Origin: Nocardiopsis quinghaiensis
GTDB lineage: Bacteria; Actinomycetota; Actinomycetes; Streptosporangiales; Streptosporangiaceae
DNA length: 64,000 nt
Assembly (NCBI RefSeq): GCF_008638365.1
Contig: NZ_VWVU01000007.1
Coordinates: 186,001-250,000 of the forward strand
Direction of reading: 5' to 3'
Shown here one piece after another: positions 15,694-24,945 of this stretch. The translations under genes were made by a program, and so were the position numbers. How positions within the stretch are numbered: position 1 is the first letter of the stretch; the number at the start of each line of letters is the position of its first letter. The notes beneath the pieces were generated by a model. That model ran no database searches. It was not told where the DNA came from and worked only from the letters and a program-made list of their open reading frames with translations.

Positions 15694-17714
15694 CGGATCT
15701 CCCCCGTGTACTCGGTGGCGGGCTGGCCGAGAGGCGAGGGCTCGCCCTCCATGAGGGCGCTCGGACGCCAGCCGAACCACTGCTGGGTGTGGTCGTGCAG
15801 GAAAAAGGCCATGTCCTCGGACCAGGTGTGCCCGCCGCCGGTGCGGCGGAGCACGTACCCGAGTCCGTGGGCGCGGTAGATGCGCCCGCCGCCTCGGATG
15901 ACGGCGATGAGGAGCTGGGTGTCGATGGCGCGGGGCAGCGGCCGGAAGCCCCCGACCTCCTCCAGCACCACCCGGTCGGTGAGGATGGTGCCCCCGGCGA
16001 TGAACCGGGTGGCGGCCTCGGACCTGCGGTTGCGCCAGACCGTCAGGTCGACCTCCTGGAGGTAGACGAAGTCCTGGCCGACGCCGACGAGCTCGGCGCC
16101 GGAGTAGGTGCGCGCCAGCAGCAGGTCGGCCAGGTGGTCGGGGCCGTACCAGTCGTCGTCGTCCCACTTGGAGATCAGGTCGCCGGAGGCGCGGGCGACG
16201 GAGTCGTTGAGCACCGAACCGAAGACCCGGCCCGCGTCGGCCTCGTGCACGACCAGCGGCCGCCCGGTGTCCCTGAACGCGGCGACCGCGGAGCGCACCT
16301 CGGACCGGTCCGCGGAGAATCCGTGCAGGGTCAGCACCACCTCCAGGTCCACGCCGCGCTGCCGGGCGATCTGGGCGAGCGCGAAACCCACCATCTCAGG
16401 GCGGCGCGTGCACAGGATGACCGACACACGGGGTTCCCGGGGCAGGGGGATCCCGGCCTCGGCGCCCAGGGCCCGCCAGCGGGAACGCCGGCCGTGGGTC
16501 CGCAGGGCGGCACGGCGCAGGCGGACGCTGTACTCCTCACGGCGCAGCTGGTCGCGCAGGTCCTCGTCCCCGGCGCTGGTGATCAGGTCCGTGAGCGGTG
16601 CGCCCAGGCCCGACGCCCAGGCCGGCACCTCGCCGCTGAGCAGGGGCACCCCGCCGGCGGCCAGCGAGGCGACCGCGCGCACGGCGGCGCTGGGCCCCGT
16701 GTGCCCGGACCAGTCCACCCTGACCCCGCGCAGGTGGCGCAGCCGTGACAGGTCGACGTCGGTGACGGTGCCGTCGGCGGCGACGGTGACCAGGTCCTTG
16801 TCACCCTCCCGGACGACGGCGTGGGCACCGTGGAGCGTCAGGTCGGCCAGGTTCCCGTTCCCGACCCTGGTGAACCCGGTGGGGTTGACCGTGGTCTCGT
16901 CGATGGGCGCGACGGCGTTGACGGACGCCGCCTCGGTGCGCGCGGTGGTGGCGGCCCGGACGTCGGTGTGCTCGTCGGAGGCGATCCGCTCCCAGGAGTC
17001 GGCGCCGGTGGTGGCACGGTCCAGGACCGGGACGACCGGGTCGGTCCACTCGGGTCGCTCGCCGCCGCCGGACACGCGTAGTGCCAGGTCGCCGACCGGG
17101 GTCACCCGGCGCAGCGGGACGGGCCCGGCCGCGTCCACGCCCCGCGCGCCGGTGTCGCCGGGCCGCCACAGGGCGGCCTCGGGTCCGTTGAGGACGGCCA
17201 TCGGCGCGGTGGCCGGGCCCCGGCGGCGGCCGCGGGTGCCGTGCACGACGGCGTCGATCACCTGGGCGGTGTCCACCCCGTTGGGGAAGAACAGTTCGCA
17301 CACCCAGCCGCTCCCGTCCGCGCGGCGCACCCGCACCTCCTGGAGGTCACGCCACTGGCCCATGCCCGGGGAGGCCGGGATCGGGGGCTCCTGATGACCG
17401 GTGGTGGCGGCCAGGGCGACCAGGACGTGCACGGCCCGGGGCAGGTGCACGGCGGCGGTGAGGGCGCGGTGCAGGTCGGTGGGCGTGGCGGCCAGGACCG
17501 CGACGAGCCCGACCTCGGCCTCCCCGTCCCTGATCCAGGCTCTCGGGAGTTCCAGAGGCCGGCCCAGGGGGTGGGCGTCCAGGTCCACGAGGAGGTCGTC
17601 GGGGCGTAGCGGCAGTTCGGCCAGGGTGGAGCGGGTGTCGGCGCCCGCGTGGCACAGCACGGCGGTCTCGGTGCCACGGGCGCGCAGAGTGTGCCGCAAG
17701 GCGGTGGTGATCAT
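15690..17714 (-). CDS. Large glycosyltransferase with C-terminal GT2 domain, copy 2
   Basis: The 674-residue paralogue of the protein at 11807-13858 has the C-terminal GT2 domain from about 425: VSVILCTRRPEMVGFAL, KWDDDDWYGPDHL, AGGTILTDRVVLEEVGGF and WSEDMAFFLHD. The unknown N-terminal 420 residues share short conserved runs with copy 1, such as AVLCHAG near the start, GWVCELFFPNG and GVRVDWSGHTGP, and are otherwise well diverged, so this domain evolves faster than the catalytic one. ATG 17714 has GAGGT upstream. It overlaps the next gene by four bases (TTGA). A 24-bp palindrome lies 22 bases upstream. Confidence 0.82.
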   Translation of the reverse strand: MITTALRHTLRARGTETAVLCHAGADTRSTLAELPLRPDDLLVDLDAHPLGRPLELPRAWIRDGEAEVGLVAVLAATPTDLHRALTAAVHLPRAVHVLVALAATTGHQEPPIPASPGMGQWRDLQEVRVRRADGSGWVCELFFPNGVDTAQVIDAVVHGTRGRRRGPATAPMAVLNGPEAALWRPGDTGARGVDAAGPVPLRRVTPVGDLALRVSGGGERPEWTDPVVPVLDRATTGADSWERIASDEHTDVRAATTARTEAASVNAVAPIDETTVNPTGFTRVGNGNLADLTLHGAHAVVREGDKDLVTVAADGTVTDVDLSRLRHLRGVRVDWSGHTGPSAAVRAVASLAAGGVPLLSGEVPAWASGLGAPLTDLITSAGDEDLRDQLRREEYSVRLRRAALRTHGRRSRWRALGAEAGIPLPREPRVSVILCTRRPEMVGFALAQIARQRGVDLEVVLTLHGFSADRSEVRSAVAAFRDTGRPLVVHEADAGRVFGSVLNDSVARASGDLISKWDDDDWYGPDHLADLLLARTYSGAELVGVGQDFVYLQEVDLTVWRNRRSEAATRFIAGGTILTDRVVLEEVGGFRPLPRAIDTQLLIAVIRGGGRIYRAHGLGYVLRRTGGGHTWSEDMAFFLHDHTQQWFGWRPSALMEGEPSPLGQPATEYTGEIR

Positions 17715-17735
17715 CGGGTGACCTCGGGTGTGTCG

Positions 17736-17759
17736 GTCGGGCTCCGGCCGGAGCCCGAC
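17736..17759. repeat. Perfect 24-bp palindrome upstream of the copy-2 glycosyltransferase
   Basis: GTCGGGCTCCGG is followed directly by its reverse complement. It sits between the methyltransferase stop and the next start on the minus strand. With no loop beyond the central bases it could be a terminator or a dimeric regulator site. Confidence 0.6.
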
Positions 17760-17845
17760 GGGCGGTGCGATGGCAGGCCGTGGGAGGTGTGGGAGGCCGT
17801 GAGGGATGCGGGGACCACGCGGGGCCGCGGGAGTGGCGGCGGGGC

Positions 17846-18892
17846 TCAGGCCCCCTTGCGGCTGAAGACGTGGGCGCCCTTCTCCGCGGCCTCCTCGGTG
17901 CGGTGGAGTTCGGGGTACTCGTCGAGCCAGCGGTCGCCGAGGCCGCGCTCGTCGGTGCGTGCGGCGTCGTCCAGGACGATGACGACGTCCTCGGTGCAGC
18001 GCGGCAGCAGGACGGGTACGGCCGGGTAGCGGGCCTGCAGGCCGGTGGCCTTGGGCGGGCCGTCGACGAACACCAGGCCGATGCCCTCCAGGTCGGCGAA
18101 GGCCGAGGTGTCGTACCAGCGGTCGGCGGTCGGGAGCCTCTGGCCGTCGACGGTGACCGTGGTGCCCGCGGTCCCGGTCAGCGGGGCGTGGCGGATCTCG
18201 ACGACGTCGTCGAGCCCGTGCGCGGCGACCAGCTCACGGCTGAGTTCGGCGTAGCGGGCGTCGTGCTCGAAGGCGACGAGTCTGCCGCCGCCCGCACGGC
18301 GCAGCGCGTAGCCGATCCAGACACTGGAGGCGCCGCTGCCGCATTCCACGACCAGTTCCGGGCGCAGCCGGTCGATGTGGCGGACCAGCACCCTGAGCAC
18401 GTCGGGGGATGCCGCCCAGCCGCGCAGGGGCGGCATGAAGGCGGCCGTGTCGAGGTGTTCGCGCAGCTCGGTCCAGGCGACCTGCTGCTCGTAGTCGTTG
18501 CGGCCCTGCACGGTGACCGCGTTCCTGATCTCGCGGTTCATCCGGGGGAGCGTGTGCTCCTGGAGGTGGACGAAGCGCTCGCGGACGCCTTCCAGTGCGC
18601 GGACGTTCTCCAGCCGGTCCTGGCCGAACGCCTCGGTGATCCTGCGGCCGTGGGCGTCCACCGCCGTGGTCACGCTCCTGGACAGGGCGCCCATGCGGCG
18701 GGACAGCAGCAGCACGCCCAGTCCGAGGGCGCCCACCGCGGCGCAGAGCAGACCGAGGAGGGTGAGGGTGACCACATCCGCCCAGCCGATCACGCCCGAG
18801 ACCCCCAGCGCGGCGGGGACACAGAGCACGGCGACACCGGCCACCGCACCGGTGACCAGGATCGGACGGAGACGACTGCGAAGCGACCGCAT
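17846..18892 (-). CDS. Membrane-anchored class I SAM-dependent methyltransferase
   Basis: The 348-residue protein has two N-terminal membrane helices (about 10-30 and 38-62), then a coiled stretch around 65-110, then a Rossmann methyltransferase domain with the SAM motif VVECGSGASSVWIG near 200 and GIGLVFVDGPP near 280. It resembles the FkbM/Methyltransf_24 style used on surface glycans. ATG 18892 has GGAGG eight bases upstream. It is first in a same-strand block with four glycosyltransferase genes, which suggests it modifies the same glycan at the inner membrane face. The substrate is unknown. Confidence 0.8.
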   Translation of the reverse strand: MRSLRSRLRPILVTGAVAGVAVLCVPAALGVSGVIGWADVVTLTLLGLLCAAVGALGLGVLLLSRRMGALSRSVTTAVDAHGRRITEAFGQDRLENVRALEGVRERFVHLQEHTLPRMNREIRNAVTVQGRNDYEQQVAWTELREHLDTAAFMPPLRGWAASPDVLRVLVRHIDRLRPELVVECGSGASSVWIGYALRRAGGGRLVAFEHDARYAELSRELVAAHGLDDVVEIRHAPLTGTAGTTVTVDGQRLPTADRWYDTSAFADLEGIGLVFVDGPPKATGLQARYPAVPVLLPRCTEDVVIVLDDAARTDERGLGDRWLDEYPELHRTEEAAEKGAHVFSRKGA

Positions 18893-19874
18893 GGACGGAT
18901 ACCTCCACGGGAGTTCCTGGCGCGGCGCCGCCGAGTGCGGGCCGCGGGGGGACGAGAGGGGAAGGAGCCGGTTTCCCCGTGTTGAACCACCGGTGCACCC
19001 GCTCCTGGCGGAGGCGGTGCCCGGCGAACCGCTCAGACGCCTCCGACCTTAACGCTTCGGGGAAATAACGGATGCTCCATGACGGAAATCGAAACCTGGA
19101 GTACACGCAATTCCCCTGCTGTTCACCCTCTCCTCATGCATTTCTCATTTCTGTGCATCCGGTGTTTTTCTTCTGTTTCGAAGGATCCGTCACCGCCCCA
19201 TGGTCCCGCACGGGGCCTCCACGCGCCCGGTGCCCGCGTGGCCGCTCCGGACATGCCGCGCACACCGATCACGCCGCCACCAGGGCCTCCGGTCTGCGTC
19301 GGCGCTCCGCGGACCCGCCGCGGCGCTCCTACGGCGGCACTGACACGGGTGGAGGAGGTGGGCACCGCGTCCGGGCGGAACGGGGAGTGGGCCCGGGCTC
19401 CGAATTCGTCCGCGGATTGTCACCGCCCCTTGTCGCCGGCTCCGGATCCGCCCGGGTGAATGCCGACCGGGCGCACGTCCAACGGTCCGATGACAGGCGG
19501 ATGTCGCCCTCCGGGAAGACACGCGGATCCCTCCACGGAAAGCGCTCCGCATCCCGTCGCACCACACGTGCGAGGAGGTCCCCCCATAAAAGTGATGATT
19601 GGAAGGAGGTAGGAGGGGAAGTGCTGGAGGGGACGGTGGGACGGCGGGCACGAGAGTTCTCCGTGAGGGTCCGGCGCCCGCGGCGACACGGCCCACACGG
19701 CCGGTGACCGCGAGAGTCCGGACACCGGGCCCGGCGAACCCGGTTTATTCCCGGGCCGGAGTGTAAACAGCCTGACATCGGGTGAGCGGTCGGCTGACTG
19801 ATAGCTTGCTGCCTAGCGATCCCATCGCTGGTAAACACGACGAATCGCGTCATTGGAAAGGTGCGTCAGAAGAG
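18893..19874. other. Long intergenic region between the glycan block and sodA
   Basis: No convincing protein gene is seen in these 982 bases. An AT-rich stretch at about 19070-19190 is the likely promoter area for the minus-strand methyltransferase. At 19603-19610 there is a perfect anti-16S match AAGGAGGT, ten bases before a GTG that opens a 28-codon Arg-rich frame ending at 19707. Close to sodA, AGCGAT and ATCGCT (19815-19829) form a hairpin in the likely leader. I found no recognised nickel (Nur) box. Confidence 0.4.
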
Positions 19875-20489
19875 ATGTCTGCGCCGTACTCGCTTCCCGA
19901 ACTGCCCTACGACTACGCGGCCCTGGAGCCGTGGATCTCCGGTCAGATCATGGAGCTGCACCACGACAAGCACCACGCGACCTACGTCTCCGGTGCCAAC
20001 ACGGCCCTGGAGAAGATGGCCGAGGCCCGCGAGAGCGGCGAGTTCGGGACCATCCCGATGCTGGAGAAGAACCTCGCCTTCAACCTGGGCGGGCACGTCA
20101 ACCACTCCATCTTCTGGAAGAACCTCTCCCCCGAGGGCGGTGACAAGCCCGAGGGCGAGCTGGGCGCCGCCATCGAGGACCAGTTCGGCTCCTTCGACGC
20201 CTTCCGCGCGCACTTCACCTCCGTGGCCACCACGATCCAGGGCTCGGGCTGGGCGATCCTGGCCTGGGACGCGCTGGGGCAGCGCCTGATCATCGAGCAG
20301 CTCTACGACCAGCAGGGCAACACCGCCCTCAGCTCCGTTCCGCTGCTGATGCTGGACATGTGGGAGCACGCCTTCTACCTCCAGTACAAGAACGTGAAGG
20401 CCGAGTACGCCAAGGCCTTCTGGAACGTGGTCAACTGGGCCGACGTCCAGGAGCGCTTCCAGAACGCCCGTGGGATCCAGATCGGCTGA
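19875..20489 (+). CDS. sodA: Superoxide dismutase, Mn/Fe family (probably Mn)
   Basis: This enzyme dismutates superoxide to oxygen and peroxide. The 204-residue product has the full metal site: His in MELHHDKHH (about residue 29), His in [10 protein letters not shown] (about 77), and Asp and His in [11 protein letters not shown]. The Gln in [10 protein letters not shown] is at the position typical of Mn enzymes, although metal choice needs assay. ATG 19875 is chosen because homology starts at [14 protein letters not shown]; the frame is open further upstream but carries no family sequence. A leader hairpin lies at 19815-19829. A very strong terminator follows, so it is monocistronic. Confidence 0.96.
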   Translation: MSAPYSLPELPYDYAALEPWISGQIMELHHDKHHATYVSGANTALEKMAEARESGEFGTIPMLEKNLAFNLGGHVNHSIFWKNLSPEGGDKPEGELGAAIEDQFGSFDAFRAHFTSVATTIQGSGWAILAWDALGQRLIIEQLYDQQGNTALSSVPLLMLDMWEHAFYLQYKNVKAEYAKAFWNVVNWADVQERFQNARGIQIG

Positions 20490-20520
20490 CGCCCGCGGCT
20501 CCCGTCCGGTGCGTGCGCCG

Positions 20521-20568
20521 GACACGGCGGAGGGCGGCACCACGCGTGGTGCCGCCCTCCCGCGTGTC
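20521..20568 (+). terminator. Strong terminator of sodA
   Basis: The 32-base perfect palindrome at 20529-20560 (16-bp arms) is extended by GACACG/CGTGTC after a 2x2 internal loop. It lies between the converging sodA and MocR genes and can act both ways. Confidence 0.9.
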
Positions 20569-20647
20569 GGGGTACCCGTCCGGGCGGGGCCGCCCGGCGC
20601 CCCGCCCGCGTCCGCCGGTCCGGGAACCGTGCCGGGGACGGGTCGGA

Positions 20648-22123
20648 TCAGACCACCAGGCGGACCGGGTCCTCGGCCACCGGGCCGTACCGGTCGAGTT
20701 CGCGCCAGGCCCGGGCCAGTCGCCAGACCAGCTCCTCCCGGGCGGCCCGGTCGTAGGCGAAGGGCAGCCGGAAGCACTCGGAGTGGCGGTCGTCGGTGAA
20801 CGCCGACATGATCGCCCCCGGAACGAGTTCCACGTCGTGGCAGAGCGCGACCTGCACGTAGGCGCGGGCGTCCACGCCGGGCAGGCGCACCCACAGGGCC
20901 GCCCCACCGTCGGGGCGCTTCCACTCCCAGGAGGGCAGGGCCTCGCCCAGCAGCTTCTCCATGTGGTCGAGCGCCTCGCGCAGCATGTCGGAGCGCTGGC
21001 GGGAAAGCTCGTCGTAGCGCTCCAGCAGACGCACGGTCACCGCCTGGTCGAGCAGGGGGCCGGCCAGGTCGGCGAGGACCTTGCGGCGGCTCAGGCGCAG
21101 GGCCATCTCGGCGGGCGCGCGCATCCAGCCCACCCGGAGCCCGGCCCAGCCGACCTTGGACAGGGACTCCACGGTGATGACCTCGGCTCCGCGCGGGGCG
21201 AACGCGGCCAGCGGCGGGGGCTCGTCCGCGGCCCGCATGCCGGTGTAGGCGGAGTCCTCCAGGACGGGTACGCCGTGGCGCGCGGACAGCTCACCCAGCT
21301 CACGGCGGCGCGCCACGGACATCATCGTGCCGGTGGGGTTGTGGTACGAGGGCATGGTGTAGATCAGGTGGGGCGCGTGCTCGGCGACGGCACGGCGCAC
21401 ACCGGTCCCGTCGATGCCCTGGTCGTCGAGGGGGACGGGGACGAAGCGGGCGCCCCGGTCGCCCATCAGGTCCAGGCAGCCCACGAAACCGGGATCCTCC
21501 ACCACGACGGGCGAGCCCCTGCGCAGATAGAGCTGTGAGACCAGGTTGACGGCCTGGTGGGCACCGGTGGTGACCACGATCTGGTCGGGGGTGGTGGGCA
21601 GGCCCCGGCCGCTGTAGTGGTCGGCGATGGCCCGGCGCAGCGCCGGCAGGCCGCCCGGATGGTAGGAGCCCTCCGCCATGAGCGCGGGCAGGTCCTCGGC
21701 CACGACCTCGCGGATGGCCTCCTCCACCCCGGGGAGCGCTGGGGTGGACAGGCAGGCGGTCGAGATGAGGCCCTCCTCCCGCTGGAAGAGGTTGCGGTAC
21801 ATGGGGTTGCCGTTGCCGTTGGCGGTCCAGCCGTCCGAGCGCACGGGCGCGACCCGGCTGCTGATGCGGGTGCCGCTGCCCTGCCTGCTGTCGAGGATGC
21901 CCGCCGAGCGCAGGGAGTCGTAGGCGGAGACGACGGTGGTACGGCTGATTCTGAGGGCGGTGGCCAGGGCGCGCTCGGACGGTAGGCGCTCACCGGGGGT
22001 GAGGGTGCCCTGGTCGACGAGCTCGCGCAGGGTGTCGGCGAGGCGCCGGTAGAGGGGACCTTCGCCACGGGGCCAGGTCCCGAGAAGGTCCGCGAGCTCC
22101 GCGACACTCCGAGAAGAGTCCAT
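20648..22123 (-). CDS. MocR-type transcriptional regulator (GntR HTH plus aminotransferase-like domain)
   Basis: The 491-residue protein has an N-terminal GntR winged helix (about 8-80: GPLYRRLADTLRELVDQG, LPSERALATALRISRTTV) and a fold-type I PLP domain (about 110-480) with NPTGTMMS and the PLP Lys in VESLSKVGWAG. MocR proteins sense PLP or amino compounds and usually control an adjacent divergent gene. ATG 22123 is preferred over the upstream ATG 22135 because GGAGGG lies just before it. The divergent neighbour is a DUF3291 gene, and the spacer has GC-rich repeated half-sites. Confidence 0.9.
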   Translation of the reverse strand: MDSSRSVAELADLLGTWPRGEGPLYRRLADTLRELVDQGTLTPGERLPSERALATALRISRTTVVSAYDSLRSAGILDSRQGSGTRISSRVAPVRSDGWTANGNGNPMYRNLFQREEGLISTACLSTPALPGVEEAIREVVAEDLPALMAEGSYHPGGLPALRRAIADHYSGRGLPTTPDQIVVTTGAHQAVNLVSQLYLRRGSPVVVEDPGFVGCLDLMGDRGARFVPVPLDDQGIDGTGVRRAVAEHAPHLIYTMPSYHNPTGTMMSVARRRELGELSARHGVPVLEDSAYTGMRAADEPPPLAAFAPRGAEVITVESLSKVGWAGLRVGWMRAPAEMALRLSRRKVLADLAGPLLDQAVTVRLLERYDELSRQRSDMLREALDHMEKLLGEALPSWEWKRPDGGAALWVRLPGVDARAYVQVALCHDVELVPGAIMSAFTDDRHSECFRLPFAYDRAAREELVWRLARAWRELDRYGPVAEDPVRLVV

Positions 22124-22134
22124 TTTTCCCTCCA

Positions 22135-22195
22135 TTGGATCTACTGGGGCTACCCCCGGACTTCCATAATGGCATCCAACAGGGGGTACCACCAG
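22135..22195. promoter_or_regulatory. Candidate MocR operator: imperfect direct repeat
   Basis: ATCTACTGGGGCTACCCC (from about 22139) and ATCCAACAGGGGGTACCACC (from about 22174) resemble each other in the same orientation about 35 bases apart. MocR regulators often bind direct repeats. CATAAT at 22165-22170, between them, could be the -10 of the plus-strand gene. Spacing and similarity were judged by eye. Confidence 0.4.
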
Positions 22196-22242
22196 AGCCA
22201 ATGCGACCCCTTGAAAGCAGTCCATTCCTTCTGGGAGTCCTC

Positions 22243-22731
22243 ATGCAGTTCCTGGTCCAGAGTCAGCGCGTGCCCGCCGTCCGTCCCGCCGCCCCCCACC
22301 GCCCGCGCTGGGACAGGGACCACGGTCGGGGCCCCCGCGGCGCCTCGCCGATTCTGGTGGAGGCCCGCACCGTCCGGGGCGACCGGCGTTTCCTCGGGGC
22401 GTTCGCCGCCGCGCTGCGCGAACGTGCTCGGGGCAGCCTCGGACACCTGGAAGAGGTCCACTTCTCCGACGATGGGGACCGGATACACCTGATCGCGCTG
22501 TGGCGCTCCCCGGTGGACCTCAGGTCCTTCGTGGAGGAGGCCCACCCGGACGTGCTGGCCCTGCGCGCACGCAGCGGCGCCTTCCCCGAGGTGGAGCGCG
22601 TCCTGTGGTGGTCCGCCTCCGGGGCCCCGGTGTCCTGGGAGGAGGCCGGGGAGCGTGCCCGGTGGCTGCGTGAGCGCGGTCCCGGCCCGCACACGTTCAC
22701 ACTGGCCTCGCCGGTCCCCGCTCCGGCGTGA
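22243..22731 (+). CDS. DUF3291 / ABM-fold domain protein
   Basis: The 162-residue protein ends in a DUF3291-like pattern: ALWRSPVDLRSFVEEAHPD, VLWWSASGAPVSWEEAGER and [13 protein letters not shown]. This family has the dimeric alpha-beta barrel seen in antibiotic-biosynthesis monooxygenases, with unknown function. The first 40 residues are basic and Pro-rich and not part of the domain. ATG 22243 has GGGAG six bases upstream; ATG 22201 in the same frame is possible but lacks a good site. It is divergent from the MocR gene and is its likeliest target. Its 3' end overlaps the convergent bioD by 35 bases. Confidence 0.72.
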   Translation: MQFLVQSQRVPAVRPAAPHRPRWDRDHGRGPRGASPILVEARTVRGDRRFLGAFAAALRERARGSLGHLEEVHFSDDGDRIHLIALWRSPVDLRSFVEEAHPDVLALRARSGAFPEVERVLWWSASGAPVSWEEAGERARWLRERGPGPHTFTLASPVPAPA

Positions 22732-23422
22732 CGGCGCCCGTCCACGTGCCGCCCAGGCACGGGGCCAGGAAGCGGCGGGACACGTCCGCGAACGCGGGCG
22801 CGGCCAGTGCCCCGCTGCCCTCCGGCACCGCGCCCGCCAGCGGACCCGCGCCCATGGCGGGCAGGTCGGTGAGGTTGCAGCGCATGGCCAGGTCGCAGCG
22901 GTCCGGCCAGGACCCCACCACCACGCCGGCCGGGGACAGTCCGCGGGTGCGCAGGGCCTCCGCGGTCAGCGCGGTGGCGTTCAGCGTGCCCAGGCCGGGT
23001 CCGGCCACCACCAGCACCGGCGCGGACAGCAGCACCGCGACGTCGGCCAGGGTCTGGCCCTCGGCGTTCAGCCGCACCAGCAGGCCGCCCGCGCCCTCCA
23101 CCAGTACCAGGTCGTGCGCGCGGGCCAGGCCCCACACTGCGTCGGCTACCCCCTCGGCCCGCACGGGCGCCGCCCCGCACCGGGCGGCGGCCGTGGCCGG
23201 GGCCAACGGGTCGGGGTAGCGGACCAGTTCCTCCGTCGTCACGCCCGGCGCGAGCCGGGCCACGGTGTCCGTGTCACCGGACCCGCTCGGCCCCACTCCG
23301 GTCTGGGCGGGCTTGAGCACGGCCACCCGTCGACCCCCCGCACGCGCCAGCGCGGCCACCGCCGCCGTGACCACCGTCTTCCCGACCCCGGTTCCGGTCC
23401 CGGTCACCACCAGGACGCTCAT
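22697..23422 (-). CDS. bioD: Dethiobiotin synthetase
   Basis: BioD closes the ureido ring of 7,8-diaminopelargonate with CO2 and ATP to give dethiobiotin. The 241-residue product has the P-loop GTGTGVGKT at the N-terminus, VLKPAQTG, and [14 protein letters not shown]. Its ATG overlaps the bioA stop as ATGA, so the two are translationally coupled. The last 20 or so residues (ERGPARPV end) are a non-conserved tail that overlaps the convergent DUF3291 gene by 35 bases. Confidence 0.94.
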   Translation of the reverse strand: MSVLVVTGTGTGVGKTVVTAAVAALARAGGRRVAVLKPAQTGVGPSGSGDTDTVARLAPGVTTEELVRYPDPLAPATAAARCGAAPVRAEGVADAVWGLARAHDLVLVEGAGGLLVRLNAEGQTLADVAVLLSAPVLVVAGPGLGTLNATALTAEALRTRGLSPAGVVVGSWPDRCDLAMRCNLTDLPAMGAGPLAGAVPEGSGALAAPAFADVSRRFLAPCLGGTWTGAVTPERGPARPV

Positions 23423-24762
23423 CGCGGCCCCCCTCCCAGCGAGGCCCGCACCGCCGCGACCATCCCGGCGGTGATCGCGGCCACGTCCTCCGGACCGCAC
23501 ACGTAGGGCGGCATCGCGTACACGTGGTTGCGGAAGGGCCGCAGCCACACCCCCGCCTCCACCGCGGCGCGGGTGGCCTCGCCCGTCCGCACCGGCGTGT
23601 CCAGCTCCACCACCCCGACGGCGCCGAGCACCCGCACCTCGCGCACCCCCGGCAGACGTGCGGCGGGAGCGAGGCCCTCGCGCAGTCCGGCCTCGATCCG
23701 TGCCACGTCGCCCCGCCAGTCGCCCCGCGCCAGCAGCTCCACCGAGGCCAGCGCGGTCGCGCAGGCCAGCGGGTTGCCCATGAACGTGGGCCCGTGGGCG
23801 AGCACCGGTACCTCTCCCGCGGCGATGCCCCGGGCCACCCGGCCCGTGCACAGTGTCGCGGCGAGGGTCAGGTATCCGCCGGTCAGCGCCTTGCCCAGGC
23901 ACATGACGTCGGGTGCGATCCCCGCGTGGTCGGCGGCGAACAGCTCACCGGTACGGCCGAAGCCCGTGGCGATCTCGTCGAAGACCAGCAGCAGCCCGTA
24001 CGCGTCCGCGATCCGCCGCAGCTCACGCAGGTAGCCCGGGTGGTGGAAGCGCATGCCGCCCGCGCCCTGTACCACCGGCTCGACGATGATCGCGGCCAGT
24101 TCACCCGCGTGCTCGGCGGCCAGGCGCTCGAAGGCGGCCACGTAGCCGGGGTCGGGCCCGGTGTCGAACCCGGCGGGCGGTTCGGGCGCGTACACCTGCG
24201 CGGGCAGCACGTCCCCCCACAGGGAGTGCATTCCGCCGGAGGGGTCGCAGACGCTCATCGCGTGGAAGGTGTCGCCGTGGTAGCCGCCCCGCCAGGTGAG
24301 GAAGCGGCGCCGCTCCGGGTTCCCGGTGGAGCGTTGGTACTGCAGGCACATCTTCATGGCCACCTCCACCGACACCGAGCCGGAGTCGGCGAGGAAGACG
24401 TGCTCCAGCGGCTTCGGGGTGACCGCCACCAGCGTCCGTGCCAGCTCGGCGGCGGGCCCGTGGGTGAGTCCGCCGAACATGACGTGGCTGTAGGCGTCCA
24501 CCTGGCCGCGCACCGCCGCGTCCAGCACCGGGTGGCGGTAGCCGTGGATCGCCGACCACCAGGACGACATCCCGTCCACCACGTGGTGCGTGCCCTCCTC
24601 CGACCACAGGGTCAGCCGCGTCCCCTCGGCCCCCGTGACCACGTACGGCCGCTCCGCCGCGGGAACCGTGGTGTAGGGGTGCCACAGGTGGGCGGTGTCC
24701 GCGGCGCGGATCCGCTCGGGGAGGAGTCGGGCGGTACCTGTGCCGGTGGGTGTCGGAGTCAT
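23419..24762 (-). CDS. bioA: Adenosylmethionine--8-amino-7-oxononanoate aminotransferase
   Basis: BioA uses SAM as amino donor to convert KAPA to DAPA, with PLP. The 447-residue product has [10 protein letters not shown], the BioA signature [26 protein letters not shown], the Asp of [12 protein letters not shown] and the PLP Lys in [14 protein letters not shown] 24762 begins the family homology but its ribosome site is poor; GGAGAG lies 16 bases away, beyond an out-of-frame ATG. It forms an operon with bioD and is divergent from bioF. No bioB is in the window. Confidence 0.94.
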   Translation of the reverse strand: MTPTPTGTGTARLLPERIRAADTAHLWHPYTTVPAAERPYVVTGAEGTRLTLWSEEGTHHVVDGMSSWWSAIHGYRHPVLDAAVRGQVDAYSHVMFGGLTHGPAAELARTLVAVTPKPLEHVFLADSGSVSVEVAMKMCLQYQRSTGNPERRRFLTWRGGYHGDTFHAMSVCDPSGGMHSLWGDVLPAQVYAPEPPAGFDTGPDPGYVAAFERLAAEHAGELAAIIVEPVVQGAGGMRFHHPGYLRELRRIADAYGLLLVFDEIATGFGRTGELFAADHAGIAPDVMCLGKALTGGYLTLAATLCTGRVARGIAAGEVPVLAHGPTFMGNPLACATALASVELLARGDWRGDVARIEAGLREGLAPAARLPGVREVRVLGAVGVVELDTPVRTGEATRAAVEAGVWLRPFRNHVYAMPPYVCGPEDVAAITAGMVAAVRASLGGGPR

Positions 24763-24906
24763 GGTGGTCCATTGTTCACTCTCCGTACGCACGCGTGCCC
24801 GTACGGTACCGCCAAGGAATCCACGCGGATCTTTGTGGGCTTCCACGGGTGACGTGCGCATGCGCCGACCGGCAGAGTCGTAGACGCCTCCCTGGCACGA
24901 AGGACC

Positions 24907-24945
24907 GGGCCGCCCCAGCGGGATTGGCCGCCGCTGGGTCGGCCC
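24907..24945. promoter_or_regulatory. Inverted repeat in the bioA-bioF control region
   Basis: A 15-bp stem with one mismatch (left arm 24907-24921, right arm 24931-24945) and a 9-base loop lies midway in the 271-bp divergent spacer. It could be a shared operator or a leader hairpin of bioF. Three tandem CTGCCC units follow near 24970. Confidence 0.45.

Noticed and set aside
10329-17394. Long plus-strand frames opposite the glycosyltransferase genes
   Set aside because: They are antisense shadows made of Gly/Arg/Val/His-rich repeats, with no domain and no ribosome sites.
19690-19874. Nur-type nickel box before sodA
   Set aside because: No matching inverted repeat is present; only a leader hairpin is seen.
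22201-22242. ATG 22201 as start of the DUF3291 protein
   Set aside because: It lacks a good ribosome site, while ATG 22243 has GGGAG six bases upstream. It remains possible.
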